From Cristatella mucedo (lineage: Eukaryota > Bryozoa > Phylactolaemata > Cristatellidae), in contig WPIO01000100.1 of the NCBI GenBank assembly GCA_009760855.2, forward strand, positions 491,001-555,000: a DNA stretch of 64,000 bases, in the 5' to 3' direction. This document shows, piece after piece, positions 61,101-64,000 of this stretch. The stretch's first letter is position 1. Each line of letters starts with the position of its first letter. Below the pieces are notes generated by a model. It made no database searches, was not told the origin of the DNA, and was given only the letters and a program-made list of their open reading frames with translations. A program made the position numbers and the translations under genes.

Positions 61101-62393
61101 GGTTCTAGTCTGTCACCTATTCACTTATGCTCATATTGTGTGCAATTTTAAAAGACCCAAAGAGGTAAATAGTACCGCGTATCGTCAATCTCAAGCAAAA
61201 GTAGAGTGTGAGGAGCAAACGCAAAGACGTCAAGACTTGGCCTCTCTTTTCCAGACGATATTCTAGACTGTCGCCTGCATAATTTTGTACGATTCTCGCC
61301 TCTGTATTTGACATGTCGAGGGTCTGAATACGAACTGAATATGAACCCACGACTCTGTCGGCTCCCCGTACGCGCACAGCTTAAGCCGCTCAGGCTTAAG
61401 TTCTGAGTTCGCGATAGAAGGAAACGCTCATGCGTAACACGTAACACTCGCTCACGACAGAACGAAAGCTCTCCAGCTTAACACTCACTTGGTCTTTTTG
61501 ATGCGTCACACGTAGACGAGCGCACGCGCGCGTACGTGCACGCGTGTGCAAAAGTGCGCCATTTCAAACTGCGCCGGAATCGCTCTGGCTCGCCTCGCGC
61601 GCGCGGCGAATTCCCGGCGACATCGCGCGCGCGCGCGCGCGCGCGCGCGCGCGCGCGTTTTCGCCGACTGCATTCCGCCGACGGCCGCAGCTCTGACCGC
61701 GCCCGCTTCCTTCGGACGTCGGAGTGGACCGCCGCGTCGTCCTTTGTTTTGACCTTTCGACCTGTGTTTCGTCGCTCCTGTAGCGGCGGATTCTACGTCG
61801 TGCGAACGCTAGTCGGCCTGCGAGTGGTGTCTTTGAACATGAACTACTGCACGCTGGGCAACTGGTGGCTCTTCCTGAACGCGACCGACCCCGCCGGCAT
61901 GCTCCAGTGGCTCGTCACGCAGCTGGACGCCGCGGAGAGCGCCGGGGATAAGGTGAGCGGCCGGCGCGCGGGCGCGCGCGACCGCGGCGCCGGGCGCCAG
62001 CGAGCGCTCGCGCTACCCGACCGGCGCGCGCGCGAGCGCTCGCTTCGAGAGCGACGGAGAGGCGCGGCCGGCAGACCTGGGTGGCGATCGCGCCCCGCAT
62101 CGCTGGGTGGCGATCGCGCCCCGCAGGTGCACATCATCGGCCACCACCGCCCGTCAGACTGCTACGGCGTGTGGGGCCGCAACTACCACCGCATCATCAA
62201 CCGCTACGAGAGCACGGTGACGGGCCAGTTTTTCGGCCACTCGCACACCGACTCGTACGAGGTATTCTACGAGGACGACACGTCGCGGCCGTTCTCGGTG
62301 GCGTACGCGACGCCCAGTGTGACGGCCTACAGCGGCTTGAATAGCGGCTACCGGATATATACCGTCGACGGCAACCACTCGGCGAGCACGTGG
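56353..62393 (+). CDS. SMPD1: Acid sphingomyelinase, SMPD1-type (gene span, eight coding exons, 3' end missing)
   Basis: A lysosomal or secreted zinc phosphodiesterase that cleaves sphingomyelin to ceramide and phosphocholine. Exons: 56353-56739, 57751-57915, 58198-58321, 60160-60263, 60443-60612, 60804-60917, 61784-61952, 62127-62393; 500 codons in all, phases consistent. Seen in order: leucine-rich signal peptide, saposin B domain with six cysteines, proline-rich linker, then the metallophosphatase with [46 protein letters not shown], HIIGH and GHSHTD. All expected metal ligands (Asp, His, Asp, Asn, His, His, His) are present. The last 110-130 residues of the family (VVLDHETY... onward) were not found and should lie past 64000. 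Odd: the usual GHIPPG loop reads GHHRPS. Intron 5 is GC-AG. Confidence 0.93.
56740..57750 (+). other. SMPD1 intron 1
   Basis: 1.0 kb. Contains a tRNA-like relic at 57285-57350 (TCTAGGGCAAGGCGCTCATA, then GGATTTGAGTCCAGC). Acceptor CTTTGTCTTTCCAAAG. Confidence 0.8.
57751..57915 (+). CDS. SMPD1: SMPD1 exon 2: second saposin half and proline-rich linker
   Basis: SEFLKVILEGALTPEQACGF, SGGSCASPYTPKENWTVALP and PVPKPPVKPPMPPQ. Joining to exon 1 restores the exact spacing of the human protein between the VC and ACG cysteines. Donor GTACGG; phase 0. Confidence 0.93.
58069..58162. repeat. (GGC)n microsatellite in SMPD1 intron 2
   Basis: About 30 GGC units with one GGT, ending 36 bases before the exon 3 acceptor in a 282-bp intron. 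Polyglycine, polyalanine and polyproline frames here are artefacts. Confidence 0.97.
58198..58321 (+). CDS. SMPD1: SMPD1 exon 3: first metal-binding motif
   Basis: PGSPTVRVLHISDLHYDAQY and NAYCDDPLCCRSSNGVP. The Asp and His of SDLH are zinc ligands. The exon starts after GCCGTTGAAG and ends CCGA|GTAAGT, phase 1. Confidence 0.93.
59625..59775 (+). mobile_element. SINE A, copy 5
   Basis: GCCCGGTTTGGCCCAGCGGC head, GAGGGCTCGAGGCC (decayed B-box), then AAAGATTAGGTCATCTAACA tail and AAATAAATTAC. Diverged. Confidence 0.75.
59810..59900 (+). mobile_element. CR1-A tail
   Basis: CTTTGCAGCAGCATATGTAA, AAAGAGACAAAGTTCTCTGA, then GCGCTAGACAAACG and an ATTATTGATT end. Confidence 0.8.
60160..60263 (+). 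CDS. SMPD1: SMPD1 exon 4
   Basis: Two bases complete a Ser codon, then NPAYGAWKFGDYRNCDMPLW and TIESMFQHAASTGK. Equivalent to GYWGEYSKCDLPLRTLES in the human enzyme. Donor GTAGGA, phase 0. Confidence 0.92.
60443..60612 (+). CDS. SMPD1: SMPD1 exon 5: active-site motifs, GC donor
   Basis: [40 protein letters not shown] and [16 protein letters not shown]. WTGD supplies a bridging Asp and GNHE the Asn ligand. Acceptor CTCTCGCACCAG. The exon ends AACAG followed by GCAAGC, a GC-AG intron donor: joining here creates Ser-Phe-Pro, matching VNSFPPP of the human protein, whereas no GT nearby does. Confidence 0.92.
60804..60917 (+). CDS. SMPD1: SMPD1 exon 6
   Basis: FPQPYVSGDEAVSWLYDALA, ASWLQLGIPASASETIT, then TA of a split Tyr codon. 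Reading into the intron gives TAG, so the splice at GTAAGT (60918) is needed. Acceptor TTTCCTTTGCAG. Confidence 0.92.
60918..61783 (+). other. SMPD1 intron 6
   Basis: 866 bp with a (CG)n run at 61624-61658. Acceptor TTTCGTCGCTCCTGTAG. Confidence 0.8.
61624..61658. repeat. (CG)n microsatellite
   Basis: About 17 uninterrupted CG dinucleotides; a strong Z-DNA candidate in intron 6. Confidence 0.95.
61784..61952 (+). CDS. SMPD1: SMPD1 exon 7
   Basis: The split Tyr, then [40 protein letters not shown] and QWLVTQLDAAESAGDK. STDPAGQLQWL of the human enzyme is the counterpart. Donor GTGAGC, phase 0. Confidence 0.93.
62127..62393 (+). CDS. SMPD1: SMPD1 exon 8: last metal-binding histidines
   Basis: VHIIGHHRPSDCYGVWGRNY, HRIINRYESTVTGQFFGHSH, TDSYEVFYEDDTSRPFSVAY, then SVTAYSGLNSGYRIYTVDGN and HSASTW. 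His of IIGH and both His of GHSH are ligands. Donor GTAAGC at 62394. The acceptor CCCCGCAG lies in the second copy of a 22-bp direct duplication (62078-62099 and 62104-62125). Confidence 0.93.
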
Positions 62394-62845
62394 GTAAGCG
62401 CGTCGCGCGCCCATCGCGCCCGCAGCAGCAGCAGCCGCCGCGGCGGCGGCGGCAAACTGCCGGCTCTCAAAATGAGGATCGCAACGAATTGAGAACTAAA
62501 ACTAAAAGCGACGGGCTGGGGCGGCGGCGGCACTTCTTCGGCTCGCTGACCTCGGGCCCTTGAGACACGATGTACAGTGTGGCCCGTTTATCCTCGGAGG
62601 GCTAAAGAGCCCTGCCGGGCAGCGCAGCGTCAACGACGAGTTTCTTTTGAAACGGGATCCATATTCGTTTTTTTTTTTTCAAAATGGAATTAAGCAAGCA
62701 CGGACGGCACTCGCGTTCGCCGCTCGAGCCCTCGAGGCCGTATGAGTGGGCCAATTTCAGCGCTTTTTGACAAGGAGGTAAAATCGGAAAATGACAAGAA
62801 GGTAAAATCGGCTCACTTCAGCGGTTCGCTTTCGGCGTAAAGGGT
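62394..62845 (+). other. SMPD1 intron 8, 5' part
   Basis: No sequence resembling the remaining C-terminal exons was found between 62394 and 64000, so the intron or the gene continues outside the window. Confidence 0.6.
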
Positions 62846-62849
62846 TTTA

Positions 62850-63375
62850 ATAATAATGATACGAAATCATTTGTATAGCGCCCTGAGAATACTGAGTCTC
62901 TTTCTAGGAACTTTACAGATGATGAATAGAAAGTATTACCCGACGATTGGCGGTAGCATCCGCAAGCAGCACTGTAACGGCTTCGTGAGCTAAACCAGCC
63001 GAATTATGGCGGTTACCTGAGAATCGCGATTGTGAGATTATGGGCTGATTTATCGCTGAGGCCTTATGAACGAACAGCGTTCTGAGATGGGGGCAGTGAA
63101 TATTCGAGGCAGAGTGAGGACAGGAGACTGAAGCATAGGCATTGGAACAGGCGTGAGCCCCAGGCCTCATAGAAATCGTTGAAGTACGTCTGTAACCATC
63201 CGCTCAAGTTACTGTAAATAGATTTGTCCACATTATGTTTACGGACTTGATATGCTAAGTTATGAGCGCTCGTTGTCACAGCCCTAGCGGCCCTAGCCCT
63301 AGCGGCACACCGCGTTCTCAAGAGCAGGCGCAGTGTAAGCATGAATGCACACGAAGGACGAATCACGAAGACCCT
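62850..63375 (-). mobile_element. CR1-A 3' end (minus strand)
   Basis: Plus-strand tail AATAATAATGATACG, then GTATAGCGCCCTGAG and TGAGTCTCTTTCTAGG. UTR words follow up to CACACGAAGGACGAATCACG at 63349. A segment of about 300 bp in the middle is not clearly CR1. Confidence 0.7.
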
Positions 63376-64000
63376 CTCTTGCTGATGTGATTGCCAAGCA
63401 CAATCTAGGCATTCACTTTTATGCGGATGACACTCAGTTGTACCTTTGCTTTGATCCCTCCCAGCCTTCGAGCACCTCGAATTCTCTCAACTCACTTGCT
63501 GCATGTATTGATGACATTCGCACATGAATGGCAGCACATTTTCTAAAACTAAACGATGATAAAACTAGCGTACTAGTTCTGGGCAAACCCAGTGTGATTC
63601 ACAAATTAGAAAGGCTGAAGCTCAAAATTGGCTCTGCCAGCATATCTCCCGTTGAATCAGCTCGAAATCTAGGTGTCATGTTCTAAAATGACCTCTCGTT
63701 AGACGACCACATCAGCTCCATGGTCAAGTCTGCCTACTTTCAGCTACATAACATTGCTAAAATTCTGGTTTGTTTAGATAAGGATACCACGTCCAAGTTG
63801 GTCCATGCATTCGTGACATCCAGTCTCGACTTCTGCAACTCACTGCTTACTGGCCTACCGGCATGTGCAATCAGGCGATTGCAGCTGGTGCAAAACTCCG
63901 CAGCTAGGCTTGTCTGTCGTGAGCGTCGCAGTTACCAAATCACACCACTTTTCACCGACCTGCACTGGCTACCAGTGAAGCAACGGATCGACTTCAAGGT
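63376..64000 (+). mobile_element. CR1-A LINE, young copy running off the window
   Basis: Starts abruptly in RT with LADVIAKHNLGIHFYADDTQ, then LYLCFDPSQPSSTSNSLNSL, NFLKLNDDKT-equivalent codons, LTLKIGS-type and SARNLGVMF blocks, and finally LADLHWLPVKQRIDFK codons. Very close to the copy at 35.0-35.65 kb. Stops at 63525 and near 63684. It meets the minus-strand fragment head to head at 63375. Confidence 0.9.

Noticed and set aside
1-64000. CRISPR arrays, operons or phage
   Set aside because: No regularly spaced identical short repeats with unique spacers; introns, LINEs and SINEs show a nuclear animal genome.

Overview
This window is nuclear DNA of an invertebrate animal. It holds two intron-containing metazoan genes with standard splice sites, many short-period microsatellites, CR1-like LINEs, tRNA-derived SINEs, and fragments of several DNA-transposon and LTR-retrotransposon families. 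There is nothing prokaryotic: no operons, no CRISPR array. The phylum cannot be fixed from the sequence alone. Coding exons are CpG-rich and not CpG-depleted.

Two host genes are clear, both on the + strand. The first is a beta-1,4-galactosyltransferase-family gene with two coding exons: exon 1 at 21752-22481 and exon 2 at 31482-31768. They are separated by a 9-kb intron filled with repeats, the reading phase matches across the splice, and the product is 338 residues. The second is an acid sphingomyelinase (SMPD1-type) gene. Eight coding exons lie between about 56353 and 62393, carrying the signal peptide, saposin B domain, proline-rich linker and nearly all of the metallophosphatase domain. 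The C-terminal exons were not found and probably lie beyond 64000. Its intron 5 uses a GC donor. A third, weaker candidate is a minus-strand gene with a signal-peptide exon at 43013-43085. Two related exon-like segments near 37.4 and 38.0 kb may or may not belong to it.

The rest is mostly mobile DNA. From 1 to 7 kb lies a degraded non-LTR retrotransposon with gag-like zinc knuckles, a reverse transcriptase and a restriction-like endonuclease. A solo LTR (3687-4270) and a SINE (about 5600-5790) have inserted into it. Two CR1-like LINE families are scattered throughout: CR1-A, with a hairpin-plus-ATT tail, and CR1-B, with an ATTACATT-type tail. Two main tRNA-derived SINE families (A and B) recur, and SINE A borrows the CR1-A tail. 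A new-looking LTR family with TGTAGTT...AACTACA ends has three copies, at 3.7, 19.2 and 49.4 kb. Other elements are Ty3/gypsy gag and integrase scraps, a broken Tc1 transposase, a pogo/Tigger-like fragment, a TA-flanked MITE and a hAT-type MITE with a perfect 8-bp target duplication.

The most striking structure is at 51.03-55.41 kb. It is a tandem array of diverged units of about 150-185 bp whose first 1.4 kb is repeated in inverted orientation at the far end, giving a 4.4-kb interrupted palindrome with nearly identical arms. A short relative of the array lies at 13.6-14.0 kb. The array is the best candidate here for something undescribed, either a satellite or a foldback-type element.
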